NCBI GenBank assembly: GCA_963556195.1
Contig: OY744533.1
Span: 46,213,913 to 46,277,912, forward strand
DNA: 64,000 nt
Source of the DNA: Sepiola atlantica
Taxonomy: Eukaryota; Mollusca; Cephalopoda; Sepiida; Sepiolidae
Direction of reading: 5' to 3'
Shown: positions 1 to 13,104 of the stretch, one piece after another
How the letters are laid out: each line of letters starts with the position of its first letter
Numbering within the stretch: the first letter of the stretch is position 1
Program-made: the position numbers and the translations under genes
Notes under the pieces: model-generated
What the model was told of the DNA's origin: nothing
Database searches by the model: none
What the model saw: only the letters and a program-made list of their open reading frames with translations

Positions 1-189
1 AAAATTTGCAACAAATTTGGGGATATCTTAAGTAGAATGGCCCCTAGAGTAAATGTGGTATTGTGGTGACTGAGATGATTCTAGTAGACATTTTTATCAC
101 TTTAGATCAATGATGACCAACGACCCCCTATTCCCCACACTTTTGATGGCCTTGTGCCTAATTTGTTTAAAATGTAAATTTAAATTTTA

Positions 190-392
190 AATATTTCAAA
201 GTGTAGTAGGTCTTCTGAGCTGCAATTAGTCTTTTCTGTCCTCAGTTAGTGAAGAAGTCCTTCTAAACTGAGGCAATTTTAATTTTTGTTCCAATCTAGA
301 GTGCTCTTTTTTGGGGAGCTGGATTTTCCCCATATTAAAAACTGACCTTGTATCTAACTCTGCCCTTGTGGGGAGGCAAGTAAATAGGAATA
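190..392 (+). repeat. U2-headed SINE, family b (degenerate copy)
   Basis: The left end carries CAAAGTGTAGTA, which matches the 5' part of U2 snRNA. The rest aligns by eye with the reverse complement of 14197-14381: CCTTCTAAACTGAGGCAA, a GGATTTTCCCCATATTAAAAA segment and a GTGGGGAGGCAAGTAAATAGG end. The snRNA resemblance is seen in the sequence; the SINE status is inferred from recurrence at 14.2 and 33.2 kb. Confidence 0.55.
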
Positions 393-420
393 TTCTGATC
401 TAGATTTCTGGATTTTTGAG

Positions 421-640
421 ATACAGATTGATAATTTGTATTATTCAGACTACTATTCTCACCTATTCACAACATTTCGGTCGATGTAACCTCTGACCTT
501 TTTCAGGTGCATCGAGGATCATTATGTCGAACTCGGGAATCTATACTGAATTTCAAACTAAACCCATTATTTAATCCACGAGGGTCGATTGTTCTTGTTC
601 CGTCAGACATGACGAGATAGAAAATTTAAGTATTCAAAAA
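421..640 (-). repeat. tRNA-Arg-type SINE body, truncated
   Basis: Read on the minus strand this matches the body of the element at 16062-16440. It contains GTGGATTAAATAATGGGTTT, a GATTCCCGAGTTCGACA block and the core GGTTACATCGACCGAAATGT. The tRNA-like head is not recognisable here. It lies in opposite orientation to the copy at 1010-1245, giving a ~600-bp spaced inverted pair. Confidence 0.6.
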
Positions 641-1009
641 AAATTATTTTACAGACCATACTAAAATAATTTCGTTTTAAAAATTTTGTTCACCTCAAAC
701 ATGGCGTATTGTCACTGAAGCGTAAGAGGCTACTGTGATAGGGGCCAAATTTATAGGAGGTAGAGGCTGAATGAAGAATCGGGCAGCCAGATGTTTATTC
801 ACATTACATTTAAATTTCTGCATGCTGGTACACTTGAGGAAACAGGGAGCAAGAAGGAGATTCTAAAGGCAAATGGTCCGAGAATAGAAGCTATTAGAGT
901 AGAAAATCTTCCAGCGTCTAAGGACCTCTACAGAGAAGGGGTGTGATTTTGCTGCTAGTCAGGTGGGTCGGGGTTATTTATGTTGAGGGGGTACAAGTGC
1001 AGTAAGTTC
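641..1009. other. no gene seen
   Basis: AT-rich spacer between two inverted SINE bodies. No coding frame or RNA gene is recognisable. Confidence 0.4.
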
Positions 1010-1245
1010 ATCAGAGCACATTCCGTGGTAGTGGCTGAAGGAACGAGAACACTGTACTCTGTGGATTAAATAGTGGTTTCAGTTCGAAATTATAGATTCT
1101 AGAGTCACACTAGAAGATTCTCAAGTTCGAAAAGATGCACTGGAACAACTTTGGAGGGTACATCGGCCAAAACGTTGTGAATAAAACAACCAAGATGAAA
1201 ATAGATGGTCAAATAATCCAAATAATCCAAATTATGATCTAGGGG
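1010..1245 (+). repeat. tRNA-Arg-type SINE body, truncated
   Basis: Same family as 421-640 (minus) and 16062-16440 (plus). It shares GTGGATTAAATAGTGGTTTC, a degraded core around GGTACATCGGCCAAAACGTT and an ending rich in AATAATCCAAATTAT. The CTGAAGA box seen in other copies has decayed to CTGGAACA. Confidence 0.6.
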
Positions 1246-2177
1246 GAGGGGGTTATCATTGAGGCATAGATATGTTGGCGATCCAGAAGAATAGCGACTC
1301 AGTTTAGAAGTAAGTCACCAGCAAACGGTGTTGGGCCAGATATAGTCCCCCGTTATTAAACTTCTTACTTCAGCAATATCATTTATGCGATACGTCAGTA
1401 TTATGATTGTTAGAAGATTTTAAGAAAAAATTCATATTTCAATATATTTAGAAAAAAAAAACAACTATTTTTTCATAAAATACTAACCAACATTTATCAT
1501 TGTAAAATCACTTATTGTATTTAACTTCAAGTATTTAAAATAAAAAAACGAAAAAAAAAACATAGACATTTTATTATATTTTCCTAAAAAATTAAAACCA
1601 CATAATTGATTACTTAGTTTTGTAAAATAAATTATTTAAAATAAATTATTTAAAATAAAAAACAATTTGAAAAAAATCAAACCACATATTAAATTTTGTT
1701 TTAATTGTTTTTATTTTAGATAATTTGCATCGTATGCATGGAATCTAACGGTTTATTGCTAAATTTTTTAAATACTAATTATAAAATGTTTTAATAAATA
1801 TTTTATGTTTAATATCAACACTATCAATATTGTAAAACAGCAAAATATTAATAATATGTAACATATTTATAAATGTAATTTTGAAAATAGATTAAAAATA
1901 TTTAAAAAATATTTTTAGTAAAAGAATGTAATTTATTTTCTACAAAGAAAAAAATCTCATAATTAAAATTAATTGTGTAATTTTTTAATAATTTATCTTT
2001 ATTCAAATGAATTCATTTAAATGTAGGGTTCAATCCTCAGCTGAGCCTTACCAAAGACTTTTAAAAAATGGTACTTGATGTCCCCTTGCTAAACTCTCAG
2101 CCTTTTAAGGTGAAGTATCAAGGTTTAGTGGAGTAATTCTGGATAAGGTAGTAGTTTATATAGGTATGTATATGTAT
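1246..2177. other. AT-rich spacer, no gene seen
   Basis: Very AT-rich with short A and T runs and ATTTAAAATA motifs. No reading frame of coding character and no recognisable repeat family. Confidence 0.4.
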
Positions 2178-2516
2178 AAGGATGTATACAATGTCGAATA
2201 AGACCGAGCGGTAAAAGAGATGAACAAAAACAAATAATTGAAGACAATACATGCGATATGTTTCTTCAAAAAAATTATCAATTTATCGTTCAGTAAATCT
2301 TTCACTTACTGTTAATTACTGGGATGGTGGAAAATATTTTCATATTGTGGGAGAAAAACTCTCCTTTTCAAAAAGCAAACGTTCTTTCCGCTTGCAGAGA
2401 TGAAATGTCCAAGATGGTTGTTATATAAAAGATAATACATTTTTTGAAGATTTTGTTTTCAATATTTTGTTCATCTCTTTCACCATTCCGGCTTATTCTG
2501 CATTGCATACATCCTT
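2178..2516. mobile_element. TIR element (MITE-like), 339 bp
   Basis: Imperfect terminal inverted repeats of about 52 bp face each other. The left end reads AAGGATGTATACAATG and continues through GAATAAGACCGAG and AAAAGAGATGAACAAAA. The right end is the inverse: TTTTGTTCATCTCTTT, CCGGCTTATTCTGCA, CATACATCCTT. The interior has no coding frame, as expected for a non-autonomous DNA transposon. The superfamily cannot be assigned and no clean target duplication was identified. Confidence 0.55.
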
Positions 2517-3087
2517 ATTAAATATCTATATACTAATTTACCAGCAATGCTTCAAGCAAACTACCGTACCCTCTTAATTAATTTAAATTCAAATTAAACA
2601 CCATTATCATTGTATAAAAAATAATGGATACTAAAATAAATAATAAAGAAATGGTACTTTTAAACTTTCTTGACTGGAGCCATTTCGTTTTGGTTAATTT
2701 GGGTTTTTGTATTGCCTATTGCTACAGTGTTATGTTAATTTCTTTACTTTTGAAATGAATAAGACCGTAACGGGGAATCATTTTGGGTAGGATAAATTTG
2801 TAAATTAACACGCTTCGTTGAATCATCCGCCACAAAAAATTAGATTCTACTTTTTTAGGCGATTATGTGTGAACATCTCAAAAACTTGGTGGAAAGATGA
2901 AGAAAAAAAATTATTAAGAATTTAGAGTGGGGGATAAGGTCCTTTATATAAATTTAACGTAAAATGATCCTTCTTTTCCAGGCGATTCTAGCCTTTTAGG
3001 GTAATTAAAGAAATTTTACCATGAACCCTAAGGCTGAGTGGCTACCAGTTAGGGTTAGGTTTAGGATTATGTTAGAAGACCACAGCA

Positions 3088-3512
3088 AATGTTTTTAAAA
3101 ATAATTTATTGGAATTTTTAGAATAATAATTTATTAGAGAAAAAAATATTTGAAAAAAAAAAATATTGGAATTATAAAAAATAATAATTTATTAGAAAGC
3201 GAATGTTTTTAAAAATATTTATTGGAATTTTTAGAAAAATAATACATTGACGAAAAATAATTTATTGGAGAAAGAATGTTTTTAAAAATAATTTATTTGA
3301 ATTTTTAGAAAAATAATTTATTGGCGAAAAATAATTTTTAGGAGAAAAAATGTTTTGAAAAATAATTCATTGGAATTTTTAGAAAAATAATTTATTGGTG
3401 AAAAATAATTTACTGGAGAAAGAATATTTTGAAAAATAATTTATTGGAATTTTTAGAAAAATAATTTATTAGAATGTTTAATAAATAATTTATTGGGGAG
3501 GAAGAATGTCTT
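3088..3512. repeat. AT-rich minisatellite (AATAATTTATTGG units)
   Basis: Repeated blocks of AAAAATAATTTATTGG, GAATTTTTAGAA and GAGAAAGAATGTTTT alternate in units of roughly 50-70 bp for about 425 bp. The copies are diverged by point changes, indicating an old tandem array. Confidence 0.75.
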
Positions 3513-3711
3513 GAAAAAAAAATTATTAGGGAGGGTGAAATGCAGCTATATCACTGTAAATTTGATCGGGTACAAAATTGACTTAACATTAATAAGAGGA
3601 GATAATACAAAACTGAGAATAACCGAAACGAAATTGCTCCAGTCCAGAAAGTTAAATAGCACAAAAAAATCATAACATTAATGAAAACATTATTTTTTTG
3701 ATATTATATAA

Positions 3712-3785
3712 TAGCTTCCTGGGCGCTGGCTTTTCAACCCTGACCTTCCGACCTTGTGTCACATCTTCCTGCGGTGGGAATAATC
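3712..3785 (+). repeat. U2-headed SINE family a, 3' fragment
   Basis: GGGCGCTGGCTTTTCAA, then CCGACCTTGTGTCACATCTT and GGTGGGAATAA, match the 3' end of the copy at 50485-50820. The head and middle are missing. Confidence 0.6.
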
Positions 3786-4642
3786 GCTATATATATTAAT
3801 AGAATAACAACAACATGTGTGTCCTCTTCTCGTGTGTTTGTATTACGATTGTCGTGGTTTGTGTATGTGTGCGTTTCTCACCTCTACGTGACTTACACAT
3901 TATCTTTTTATTATTTAGTATGAATCAAAAATGCAAGGGGAAAAATGAAACGAAATTTAAAAAATACTATTTAATTAAAAATGATTTAGTTAAAAAAGTA
4001 ATTCCACATTAATGCATTCGTAAACAAGTCAGCCATTTTAATTTTTTGTTAATAGTTAAAAAACAGAATGAATTACTTCATGACACTTAGAAATTTGAAA
4101 ATGAAAACATTTAAATTGTTGAATAGAAAGTCATTTAAATTAGCTTTAAAATACTTAGCAAATCATTACATATTAAGAGATTGAATGTTTTGGAAGCTTT
4201 TTACATTGAATAATTTTATAAATAGAGATTAAAACAATATTACCTCCAAAAAATTAGTTTTAGTTTTAAAACAATTTTGTTCAATTAATAATTTAATGAC
4301 AAAAAGCTAACATAATAATGAAATTAAACTTTCAAAATACCATTAAAATAAAATAATTGCATAGTTAAAAAACAAAACAAAGTTAACATACTCCTTAGCG
4401 ACATCAGGTTAAGATTATAACTAGTATTTTAACATTTGTCTGAAGGATGTTATCTCACCATTACTTTCTGAAGTTTGAATGACTTAAAATAATTCATATT
4501 AAATTTAGGTTTAAATTAACACTATTAAACTATTATCCAAAATATCTATCAACTTTTGATATAATAGCCTCTTGCAACAAATACATTTTCCCTGTTTCAA
4601 TAGATAATCTACAATTTATAAAGTATAATTCAAGCATTTAAA

Positions 4643-4643
<1 letters not shown>

Positions 4644-4706
<63 letters not shown>

Positions 4707-6440
4707 TATACATAATATATACACACATACATTATATATATACATTATATATATATATATACACATACATTATATATATACATTATATATATATACATTA
4801 TATATACATTATATATATATACATTATATATACATTATATATATATATATACATTATATATATATATACATTATATATATATATACATTATATATATATA
4901 CATTATATATATATATATACATTATATATATATATACATTATATATATATACATTATATATATATACATTATATATATATACATTATATATATACATTAT
5001 ATACATTATATATATATATATACATTATATACATATTATATATATATACATTATATATATATTATATATATATACATTATATATATACATTATATATATA
5101 TTATATATATATACATTATATATGTACATAATATATATATATATACATTATATACATGATATATATATATACATAATATATATACATACATTATATATAT
5201 ACATTATATATATGCATTATATATTTACATTATATATATATATATACATTATATATATACATTATATATTTACATTATATATATATATATACATTATATA
5301 TATATAAATTATATATACATTATATATATATACATTATATACATTATATATATATACATGATATATATAACTTATATATATATATACACTAAATATGTGT
5401 ATATATATATATACATTTATATGTATATATATACATTATATATATATACTATATAATGTATATATACTATATATATATACATTATATATATGCATATATA
5501 TATACATTTATATGTATATATATATATACATTATATATATGTATATATATTATATATATTAATTATGTATAGATATATATCATATATATACGTATATATA
5601 TATTATATATATTCAATATATATAGATATACATCATATATATAAATTATATATATATAAATACATTATATATATGTATGTATATATATTATATGTATATA
5701 TATACATTATATATATGTATATATATATACATTATATATAAATTATATATATACATCATATATATATATATACATTATATATATTATATATATACATCAA
5801 ATATATATATATATATATATATACATTATATATATACACATATTATATATATATACATTATATATATTATATATATATACATTATATATATACATCATAT
5901 ATATATACATTATATATATATATACATCATATATATATACATTATATATATATACATTATATATATATACATTATATATATACATTATATATATACATTA
6001 TATATATATACATTATATATATACATATATATACACATAAAATATATATACATATATACATTGTATGTATATACATATATACATTATATATATATACATA
6101 TATACATTATATATATACATATATACATTGTGTATATATATATATACATTATATATATACATACATATATACATTGTGTGTATATATATATACATTATAT
6201 ATATACATATATATTATATATATATACATATATATATACATTATATATATACATTCATATATATATACATCATATATATATACATTCATATATATATATA
6301 TACATCATATATATATATACATTCATATATATATACATATATATAAATATATTTACATTATATATATACATTATATATATATACATGTATATATATATAT
6401 ACATACATATATATAAATATATATACATTATATATATATA
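4644..6440. repeat. CT run followed by TATATACAT-type AT satellite
   Basis: A (CT)n stretch of about 25 bp runs directly into ~1.77 kb composed almost only of T, A and scattered C and G, built on TATATATACATTATATA units of variable length. Long Tyr/Ile reading frames occur on both strands, but they follow from the TATATA composition and are not genes. Confidence 0.9.
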
Positions 6441-8110
6441 TAATTTTTAACAAACATTTATTTACTTTACAAGTGTTACATATATCTATTACAAATATTA
6501 TATATGTATATATATTTCTATATTTATAAATATTATATATATATAATTCTATATTTACAAATATTATATATATATATATATTTATAAATATTACATATAT
6601 ATATATTTCTATATTTATAAATATTATATATATATAATTCTATATTTACAAATATTATATATATATATTTATATTTACAAATATTACATATATATATATT
6701 TCTATATTTATAAATATTATATATATATAATTCTATATTTACAAATATTATATATATATATTTATATTTACAAATATTACATATATATATATTTCTATAT
6801 TTATAAATATTATATATATATAATTCTATATTTACAAATATTATATATATATATATATTTATATTTACAAATATTACATATATATATATTTCTATATTTA
6901 TAAATATTATATATATATAATTCTATATTTACAAATATTATATATATATATATATTTATATTTACAAATATTACAAATATATATATTTCTATATTTATAA
7001 ATATTATATATATATAATTCTATATTTACAAATATTATATATATATATATATTTATATTTACAAATATTACATATATATATATTTCTATATTTATAAATA
7101 TTATATATATATAATTCTATATTTACAAATATTATATATATATATATATTTATATTTACAAATATTACATATATATATATTTCTATATTTATAAATATTA
7201 TATATATAATTCTATATTTACAAATATTATATATATATATATATATATTTATATTTACAAATATTACATATATATATATTTCTATATTTATAAATATTAT
7301 ATATATATATTTCTATATTTACAAATATTATATATATATATATATTTATATTTACAAATATTACATATATATATATTTCTATATTTACAAATATTATATA
7401 TATATATATATATTTATATTTACAAATATTACATATATATATATTTCTATATTTATAAATATTATATATATATAATTCTATATTTACAAATATTATATAT
7501 ATATATATATTTATATTTATAAATATTATATATATATAATTCTATATTTACAAATATTATATATATATATATATTTATATTTACAAATATTACATATATA
7601 TATATTTCTATATTTATAAATATTATATATATATAATTCTATATTTACAAATATTATATATATATATATATTTATATTTACAAATATTACATATATATAT
7701 ATTTCTATATTTATAAATATTATATATATATAATTCTATATTTACAAATATTATATATATATATATATTTATATTTACAAATATTACATATATATATATT
7801 TCTATATTTATAAATATTATATATATATAATTCTATATTTACAAATATTATATATATATATATATTTATATTTACAAATATTACATATATATATATTTCT
7901 ATATTTATAAATATTATATATATATAATTCTATATTTACAAATATTATATATATATATATATTTATATTTACAAATATTACATATATATATATTTCTATA
8001 TTTACAAATATTACATATATATATATATTTATATTTACAAATATTATATATATATATATATATTTATATTTACAAATATTACATATATATATATTTCTAT
8101 ATTTACAAAT
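6441..8110. repeat. AT satellite with ~92-98 bp higher-order unit
   Basis: About 16 head-to-tail copies of a unit containing three variants of the same sub-block: TTCTATATTTATAAATATTA, then AATTCTATATTTACAAATAT, then TTTATATTTACAAATATTAC, each separated by (TA)n. The spacing of the TTCTATATTTATAAA block is 92-98 bp. Copies are nearly identical apart from (TA)n length. Confidence 0.88.
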
Positions 8111-8960
8111 ATATATTTTTGTTTTACATTATAGTTATATATTTTTCAAATATTATATATATATATATTGTTAAGTATTCTATATATATTACTAAATTTT
8201 ACAGGTATTATATATTCTTTTATACTACCTAATTTGTATTTACATTACGAATATGATATATATATAATTGTTTTTATAATATTCACTAGTAATATCTAGA
8301 ATTATTTCTATATTTTTTGAATAATATATATTTTTTTAATACTTTTCAAGTATTATATATTTCTAAATTCTACAAGTATTTTATATTTCTAATTTTTACA
8401 AGTACAATATACATATATGTAACTTGTATTATATATTTCAATACTTTTCTAGTATTATATATACATTTCTATATTAAAATTCTATCATATAAACATATGA
8501 TTATATTTCTATATTTTACAAGCATTATATATATATTTCTATTTTTCGGAAATATTGTATATTATGTATATATATACATGTATATATACTTTATAAGTAT
8601 TACATATATATATTTAGAAATATTGTATATATATATATATACATGTATATATATATATTATAAGTATTATATACATATATCATTATTATAGAAATATTGT
8701 ATATGTATACATATATATATACTTTACAAGTATTATATATATATTTCTATACTTTAAAAATATTGTATATATATACATATATTTACATATATATGCTTAA
8801 AAAGTGAAATATATATATATTTCTATATTTTAGAAATATTATATATATATAAATATATTTACATATATATACTTTACAAGTATTATATATATATATGTAT
8901 ATATGTCTATATTTTAGAAATATTGTATATATAAATATATTTACATATATATACTTTACA
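8111..8960. repeat. degenerate AT-satellite flank
   Basis: Same vocabulary as the neighbouring arrays (TTTACAAGTATTATATATAT, TTTCTATATTTTAGAAATAT) but with irregular spacing and more substitutions. It looks like the decayed border between the two ordered arrays. No gene is seen. Confidence 0.7.
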
Positions 8961-9325
8961 AGACTTAAATATATATATGTATATATATATATGTGTGTGT
9001 GTAAAGTATATATACATATACATATATATACATATATATATAGAAAGTATATATATATACATATATATATATATGTAAATTATATATATATATGTGTAAA
9101 GTATATATATATACATATATATACATGTAAAGTATATATATACATATATATGTAAAGTATATATATATACATATATATATATGTAAAGTATATATACATA
9201 CATATATATATACATATATATCTAAAGTATATATGCACATATATATATATATATGTAAAGTATATATACGTATATATATATATATATATATATGTAAAGT
9301 ATATATATATATATATATATGTAAA

Positions 9326-9358
<33 letters not shown>

Positions 9359-9361
9359 AAG

Positions 9362-9401
<40 letters not shown>

Positions 9402-9438
9402 AAGTATATATACATATATATATATGTATATATGTAAA

Positions 9439-9475
<37 letters not shown>

Positions 9476-9507
9476 AAGTATATATATATATATATATATA
9501 TGTAAAG

Positions 9508-9560
<53 letters not shown>

Positions 9561-9562
9561 TT

Positions 9563-9597
<35 letters not shown>

Positions 9598-9599
9598 TT

Positions 9600-9634
<35 letters not shown>

Positions 9635-9698
9635 TTTACATATATACATATATATATATATATACTTTACATATATATATATATATGTATATATACTT

Positions 9699-9737
<39 letters not shown>

Positions 9738-9770
9738 TTTACATATATATATATATATGTATATATACTT

Positions 9771-9805
<35 letters not shown>

Positions 9806-9840
9806 TTTACATATATATATATATATATATATATGTAAAG

Positions 9841-9876
<36 letters not shown>

Positions 9877-10129
9877 GTAAAGTATATATATAAATATATA
9901 TATATATATATGTAAAGTATATATATAAATATATATATATATATACGTAAAGTATATATATAAATATATATATATATATGTAAAGTATATATATAAATAT
10001 ATATATATATGTAAAGTATATATATATATATATATATATATGTAAAGTATATATATATATATATATATATGTAAAGTATATATATATATATATATATGTA
10101 AAGTATATATATATATATATATATGTAAA

Positions 10130-10194
<65 letters not shown>
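8961..10194. repeat. TATATATGTAAAGTATA satellite with strand switches
   Basis: The punctuating motif GTAAAG occurs every 25-50 bp in (TA)n from about 9000 to 9510. It appears inverted as CTTTAC from about 9558 to 9810, and returns as GTAAAG from about 9834 to 10130. The array therefore contains two internal orientation switches, and large parts of it are mutually inverted. Confidence 0.85.
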
Positions 10195-10197
<3 letters not shown>

Positions 10198-10316
10198 ATG
10201 GTAATAATCCAGGTAAAAACATCCACATTGTAGTAATCCAAAGAATTTCAACCAGGTTTATATCAAGTAGAGCTTTATATACGATTATTTTTATTTACAC
10301 AGACATGTACAAAATC
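10195..10316 (+). repeat. dispersed repeat R-GTAATCC, copy 1
   Basis: AATAATCCAGGTAAAA, GTAGTAATCCAAAGAATTTC, GGTTTATA, TAGAGCTTTATATA and TTTACACAGACATGTACAAA recur in the same order at 11061-11197; the window end (63977-64000) starts a third copy. Family unknown. Both complete copies begin at a (TA)n block. Confidence 0.65.
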
Positions 10317-10349
10317 TGCAGATTTAGTACGTCTGTGTAAATAAAAATA

Positions 10350-10360
<11 letters not shown>
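10277..10360. repeat. ~84-bp near-perfect hairpin
   Basis: The end of the dispersed repeat is followed by its own inverse around a central CTGCAG at 10317-10322. The left arm reads ATTATTTTTATTTACACAGA and the right arm TCTGTGTAAATAAAAATAAT. Copy 2 at 11061 lacks the inverted arm, so this copy gained a foldback. Confidence 0.85.
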
Positions 10361-10426
<66 letters not shown>

Positions 10427-10427
10427 T
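10352..10427. repeat. (TA)n microsatellite
   Basis: Uninterrupted TA dinucleotides directly after the hairpin, ending at TACTTTACAAG. Confidence 0.95.
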
Positions 10428-10979
10428 TTACAAGTCTAATATGTGTATATTTATCATAATTCATTTCTGACATCTATGCGTTTTCGAACTTTCTATCTTA
10501 TTATCTCCTGCTAGCAAAATAGCCCTCAGCGGTTCAATGATATACAGATCTCAAGTAACTCACATGTCATTTAGAAACGAAAACCCATTCTCAGTGTTGA
10601 TTATCTATAAAAAAAACACAACAGCAAGAGTGGAATAAAAGAAATATCCCAAAAGGAAATAAGCATATTCCAGTGTTTGGTTTGTAACGTTTCGCGGCTC
10701 CTTGGTTGCTTTTGTTTGTTTTTGGTTTCGCTTTGCTTTTGCACGTCTTTTAGTTTTCTGCCTTGAGAAAAGAACAAAGTTGCTGCTGCCTTTGGGGGAA
10801 ATATGCCCTTCGAATATGCGCGACATGCCGTAACAATAACCAGACTGCCAGGGTGGAATGTGTGTGTGTGTGTGTGTGTGGGGGGAAGGAACAGGTGAAG
10901 TGATAGGAGTTAAAGTAATACTAGATGAATTAGCTATGTAAAGAGTAGGTAAGTTGGCAAGTATTAAATGCCAGAATAG

Positions 10980-10982
<3 letters not shown>
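10428..10982. other. no gene seen; short TG and G runs
   Basis: Mixed-composition DNA with a (TG)n run near 10858-10880 followed by GGGGGG. Predicted frames lack recognisable domains. Nothing supports a gene. Confidence 0.4.

Positions 10983-11060
<78 letters not shown>
10983..11060. repeat. (TA)n microsatellite
   Basis: About 78 bp of uninterrupted TA dinucleotides bordering copy 2 of the dispersed repeat. Confidence 0.95.
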
Positions 11061-11064
<4 letters not shown>

Positions 11065-11197
11065 ATCCAGGTAAAACAGCCACAGGGTAGTAATCCAAAG
11101 AATTTCAACCGGGTTTATAAAAAAGTGCTCAATATCAAATAGAGCTTTTATATATGATTATTTTCATTTACACAGACATGTACAAAATCTGATACAC
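11061..11197 (+). repeat. dispersed repeat R-GTAATCC, copy 2
   Basis: Shares AATAATCCAGGTAAAA, GTAGTAATCCAAAGAATTTC, TAGAGCTTTTATATATGATT and TTTACACAGACATGTACAAA with copy 1. It is preceded by (TA)n as in copy 1, and continues into unrelated DNA rather than an inverted arm. Confidence 0.65.
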
Positions 11198-11299
11198 TGG
11201 CATGTCGATGTTATCAATCGACAGCTATTATAAACTGGGATCTCATCAGGCAGAGTTAGAATCCGATCTTAACCTTAGATCATATTTGGAAAGATTCTT

Positions 11300-11725
11300 T
11301 TTAATCTTAAGGGGTCTTAAGAAGAAATTAAAATTCATGGAATCCTACTTAATTGATGTCTAATGACTATCGATCAAATTTAATGCAAATCTGAAATATT
11401 TTGATTTTCAAATGGGAGGTTGTGTCCATATTATAGCTCTAAAACTATTTTAAACGCCGTAAACTGAAATTTGGAGAATATTTATTAATTGATGTCTAAT
11501 ACTTATTGTTTAAAATTTCACAAAAATTGGAAGTATCTGAATTTTCACGAAAGGCTTACACCCCCCCTTTTTACTAATTTTTCATAAAACTAAATTAACA
11601 TAAATATAGCCTACATTACGACCCCTTACGCCTAGCAACTGCGTTCCAAAATTGATAATGATTGGTTAAGGAGTGAATCCTGTTCATTTAAATATATAAA
11701 CATATACATATACATAACTTTATAT
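11300..11725 (-). repeat. dispersed repeat R430
   Basis: Reverse-oriented copy of a ~430-bp family seen at 16455-16890 (+), 50850-51250 (-) and 59400-59805 (+). Shared blocks include GAATTTTCA, AATATTTATTAATTGATGTC (plus-strand reading), AAATTTCACAAAAATTGGAA and a terminal stretch with ATACATATACATAACTTTAT. No coding frame, so a non-autonomous element is likely. Confidence 0.6.
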
Positions 11726-12213
11726 AAATAGTGATAACTAAAAAACAAAAAAAGTGACCCGTTGGGTCACCTGTTGAGCTCAGGTTAGATTATTTTAATC
11801 CGAAAAAAAGATGAACAGCAATAATCTAACCCTCTCCCAAAGGAAGAGGCTGTTCTTGTGAGAATGGCCTCCTAGGACCGAACCAAACCATATCCACTTC
11901 AGACAAATTAATCAAGCATTGCAAAATGTATTTATTATGTAATATTAAGTATCCCAAACAGAAGCAGCAGCCGACACCGACAGCATAAAAACTGAATTCT
12001 GAAGTGTTACTTTAAATACTTTTTTGCATGAGACCATGAACAGTTATGAATAATAATTATTATGCTACAAATGCACTCACAAATCAAAAAGGTCAGTTTT
12101 TCAACCAAACTGGAATTGAAACGGCATTCCCAAAATCATAATCATTTCTTGGCTGTTTTTATACTTAGATAATTATTTTAGCTAAATTCTCAGAAGTCGT
12201 TTTTATTATATAA

Positions 12214-12245
12214 CTAGCAGGAAAACCCGACGTTGAATTATATCT
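12214..12245 (-). mobile_element. degenerate Helitron-like 3' end
   Basis: On the minus strand a CAACGTCGGG remnant hairpin precedes CCTGCTAG followed by T. This resembles the better preserved ends at 50010-50040 and 59357-59385. The hairpin is damaged, so support is weak. Confidence 0.3.
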
Positions 12246-12403
12246 GACCAATATTTAACAGTATTACGAAGATGGGCCAAATACTTATCCTCGAATTCTT
12301 CACATAAAGATGAATTATTCGTCAATTATTCAGAAAGCAAATATTACATGATAAATACATTTTCCAATGCTTGATTAATTTGTTTGTAAAAAGAGAAGGG
12401 GGG

Positions 12404-12404
<1 letters not shown>

Positions 12405-12459
<55 letters not shown>
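12405..12459. repeat. (GATA)n microsatellite
   Basis: About 13 tandem GATA tetranucleotides, followed by a short GAGAGAGA run. Confidence 0.95.
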
Positions 12460-12460
<1 letters not shown>

Positions 12461-12596
12461 AGGGAGAGAGAGAGCTTAAGTTTAAGGTAGTAATAATGTA
12501 GTGAATAAAAATTAAATTGTAAAGCGATAGCAAGCGGTCGAAACCAGCTAGTTGTAAATAATAATGATGTAAGGAGTTAAAAAGAACGGAAGATGA

Positions 12597-13085
12597 TTAT
12601 CGCAAAAACAGGAGAGGCCTATTGACCTTAGTCTTGAAAAGACCAATGCTGTAGGTAGGAGGAAAATAGTCAGAAGGAAGAGAGTTCCACAAGCCTGCAG
12701 TTTTTGGAAAGAAGCTACTGGAATGGGAAGCTGTATTACAATGAGGTATCAAAACAGCGAATTTATGAAGACCACTAGGCCGACGAATCAAACAAGCTGG
12801 AACAAAGGAAGCAGATAATAGATCAAACAGTTCTGAAAAACACCTGTTATAATAGTATTTATAGAAAAGACTGAGACTAGCAACATTACGTTTGCAAGAG
12901 AGACAGTGCAGAGAAATCAAATTACAGATACGTTTTTGCACCTTATCAAGAACCCTCAAATGGGACAGAGATTCACTAGCCCAAATATGACAACAGTACT
13001 TCATACAAGGTCTGATAGTAGATTTGTAAAGATAGAGAATAGCCCCAGGTGTGAAAAAGTGTTTAGAGCGATAGAGAGAACCGAC
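12597..13085 (-). pseudogene. LINE reverse transcriptase C-terminal fragment
   Basis: The minus-strand translation contains STIRPCMKYCCHIWAS, LRVLDKVQKRICNLI and GLWNSLPSDYFPPTYS, followed by FKTKVN. These are hallmarks of the region downstream of the RT in APE-type non-LTR retrotransposons (a C-H-I-W block, then LWNSLP and C/Y-FP). The same family recurs at 62010-62430 (minus) and 19075-19500 (plus). Only the 3' end is present, as expected from 5'-truncated insertion. The upstream extension of this frame is low-complexity PTPTSF repeats from a minisatellite and is not LINE protein. The clade cannot be decided by eye. Confidence 0.75.
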
Positions 13086-13104
13086 TTTGAGAAGCAGAAA
13101 TAGT

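Noticed and set aside
5122..6450. Long Tyr/Ile-rich open frames on both strands
   Set aside because: They are produced by (TATATA)n composition, occur in all frames, and contain no other residue pattern.
9233..10251. Overlapping Tyr/Ile/Leu frames up to 170 codons
   Set aside because: Same cause: TATATATGTAAAG satellite translated in several frames and both strands.
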